From the NCBI GenBank assembly GCA_027451585.1, contig DAIDIZ010000073.1, positions 1-41,236 on the forward strand: a DNA stretch of 41,236 nt, given 5' to 3'. This document shows, one piece after another, positions 40,102 to 41,236 of this stretch (position 1 is its first letter; each line of letters starts with the position of its first letter). The DNA is from Chlamydiota bacterium (GTDB lineage Bacteria > Chlamydiota > Chlamydiia > Chlamydiales > SM23-39). The translations under genes were made by a program, and so were the position numbers. A model generated the notes under the pieces. The model was not told where the DNA came from. It saw only the letters and a list, made by a program, of their open reading frames with translations, and ran no database searches.

Positions 40102-41096
40102 TGAATCGGATGTCTTTCTTTCATAAAGAGATAAGAGGACAAGGAGAGAAGCGCAGAGAAAATGATGATCCAGATAAAAGAAAAAGAGTTTCCTGTGGCT
40201 TCCAAAAGAAATAGGGCGACAAACGGCGTAAATCCACCGATGATCGCATCCACGATATTGAAACTAAGCCCAACACAGGTAAATCGGACATTAGCTGGGA
40301 AGAGATCGGTAATGATATAGGGAACGAGCGCTGAAGTGCAAGTGAAGAGAAGAACGAAGAGAATGGTGAATAAAATAGTGAGACCAATCATTCCATATTG
40401 AATAGCTAGACAAAGCGGATAGAGCAGAATAAGGATGCCGATCACAGAAAAAAGCAACATTTTTTGATTGTTCCATCGGTCGGCAAGAGCTCCAAAGAAA
40501 GGCAAGGGAATCGTTGCGATAAGTAAAATTCCTGCTGTAATCATCAAGTTATAGTTAGCAGCTCCATCGATTAGCTTCCCGAAGTAGGTGGGAAAGTTCG
40601 TTGAAATGAGGTAGAAAGTAGACGAATTCAAGGCGCAGTAAAGAAACCCTATTCCGATGCCTTTTCTATGTTTCCAGATCACTTCAAAAAGAGGCTCTTT
40701 CACCACTCTTTCATGAGAGACCATTTCTTTATAGACAGGGGTTTCATGAAGCCGTTTTCGCAGGAGGAGTCCCAAGATGCCGCAAAGTCCTCCGACTAAA
40801 AAGGATAATCTCCATCCCCATTGAACGAGGCTTTCATAAGAGAGAAAGTGTTCGAGAGCAAAGCATTCGATGGTACTGATCAATACTCCGATTTGATATC
40901 CCATTGCTGCCCAACTCGTCATATGTCTTCTGTTTTTGAGAGGGGCGCTTTCATAGAGATAACAGAAAGCGCCAGGAAGTTCTCCTCCTGCGGGAAAGGA
41001 TTGAAGGACTCTCATTGCACCTAAAATAACGGGAGCCATGAAGCCAATTTGTTCATAAGTGGGCAAAAGACCTGTAATGAAGGTTGGTATGGTCAC
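40098..41096 (-). pseudogene. MHS-type major facilitator transporter, 5' end lost to an insertion sequence
   Basis: The frame of 332 codons corresponds to the last ~75% of a metabolite:H+ symporter (ProP/KgtP-like). It begins at 'TIPTFITGLLPTYEQIGFMA', which in intact relatives follows the second helix and the RRK-type loop, and continues with 'RVLQSFPAGGELPGAFCYLY' and 'WGWRLSFLVGGLCGILGLLL'. About 90-100 N-terminal residues (helices 1-2) are missing. The GTG that opens the frame is formed at the junction with the insertion sequence at 41096, and an in-frame stop lies a few codons upstream. A functional protein is unlikely, though the remainder is undamaged, which suggests a recent event. 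It converges on the FtsQ-like gene with a four-base overlap. Confidence 0.8.
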
Positions 41097-41236
41097 AGGG
41101 CGATTGCATGATAAATTATTTGACTCCCAGTAATCTTAGCCTATAAGCCGGATCCCAACCCGCCAGCATTCTTTTAATCCTAATACTTGCTTTCTCGCTT
41201 GTATCCGTTTTCAAGAGATTTAAAACACATCGTTTC
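41096..41236 (-). mobile_element. End of an insertion sequence (ISAs1-like), continuing beyond the window
   Basis: The element appears to start with CAGGGCGATTGCATGATAAA at 41096, read on the plus strand, which would be its terminal inverted repeat. Inside is the end of a transposase frame. Only one end is visible, so the repeat pairing and target duplication cannot be checked here. Confidence 0.65.
41116..41235 (-). CDS. Transposase C-terminus (ISAs1-like, partial)
   Basis: A frame open from the window edge ends at TAA 41116-41118 and gives about 39 residues with 'KRCVLNLLKTDTSEKASIRI' and 'KRMLAGWDPAYRLRLLGVK'. The pattern LNLLK-x-D, K-x-S-I, KR, AGWD-x-x-Y-x-x-x-LL is what I recall for the C-terminus of ISAs1/H-repeat-type DDE transposases. 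It is too short for a firm family assignment. It is placed right inside the presumed terminal repeat that truncates the transporter gene. Confidence 0.6.
   Translation of the reverse strand, partial: KRCVLNLLKTDTSEKASIRIKRMLAGWDPAYRLRLLGVK

Overview
The window is a chromosome segment from a member of the phylum Chlamydiae, most likely one of the environmental or amoeba-associated families and not Chlamydiaceae itself. The best evidence is the cell-wall cluster murF-mraY-murD-nlpD(LysM)-ftsW-murG-murC, which follows the gene order I know from Chlamydia. Supporting evidence is the hprK-ptsH-ptsI set, a divergent second-type GroEL, a short ComEC, a c-di-AMP phosphodiesterase of PgpH type, and a predicted eukaryotic-type ubiquitin protease. 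I cannot name the species from sequence alone.

Layout. Positions 1-8.2 kb are minus-strand: a SirB1/transglutaminase-TPR protein cut by the left edge, ftsK, uppP, tRNA-His, a family-25 glycosyltransferase, comEC and a type-II NADH dehydrogenase. Positions 8.3-15.7 kb are plus-strand: a SUKH-like protein, hprK, ptsH, ptsI and two tandem secreted beta-propeller paralogues. Positions 15.7-17.4 kb hold ybaB and dnaX (minus), diverging from pgpH (plus, to 19.6 kb). Positions 19.8-26.5 kb are minus-strand: pgm, a YkgJ-type cysteine-cluster protein and a metallophosphoesterase, then an apparent operon of groEL paralogue, LysE transporter, GT9 heptosyltransferase-like protein and a small basic protein. 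Next come an unassigned coiled-coil protein (plus), then rsmI, tRNA-Cys and the USP-like deubiquitinase (minus). Positions 30.8-40.1 kb are the plus-strand murein/division cluster, ending in a MurG-MurC fusion and an FtsQ-like protein. The right edge holds an MHS-type transporter gene whose 5' part has been removed by an insertion sequence that continues beyond the window.

The unusual part is a set of three short palindromic repeat families that are not explained by the genes. Family E is about 170 bp with ends TATACCGG/CCGGTATA. It occurs before murF, before nlpD, and in frame inside murG, where it adds about 57 codons. Both strands of the murG copy stay open and encode similar peptides. Family A has arms CTCGACTTTGTACATTTTTT and occurs in five intergenic places. 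Family B has arms TGTAGAGCTCCC/CATCTGACGGGC and occurs in three places. They nest (E inside A, B inside A), and copies of B and A supply the last codons of comEC and the stop codon of pgm. The in-frame E copy resembles in principle the Rickettsia palindromic elements (RPE) that insert within protein genes. Its presence in a chlamydial murein gene is the observation I consider most worth following.

Functionally, the window combines peptidoglycan precursor synthesis and division (uppP, murF, mraY, murD, ftsW, murG-murC, ftsQ-like, ftsK), carbon-state signalling by HPr kinase, second-messenger turnover (PgpH), surface or envelope glycosylation (GT25, GT9), and probable host-interaction proteins (USP-like protease, beta-propeller pair, coiled-coil protein).
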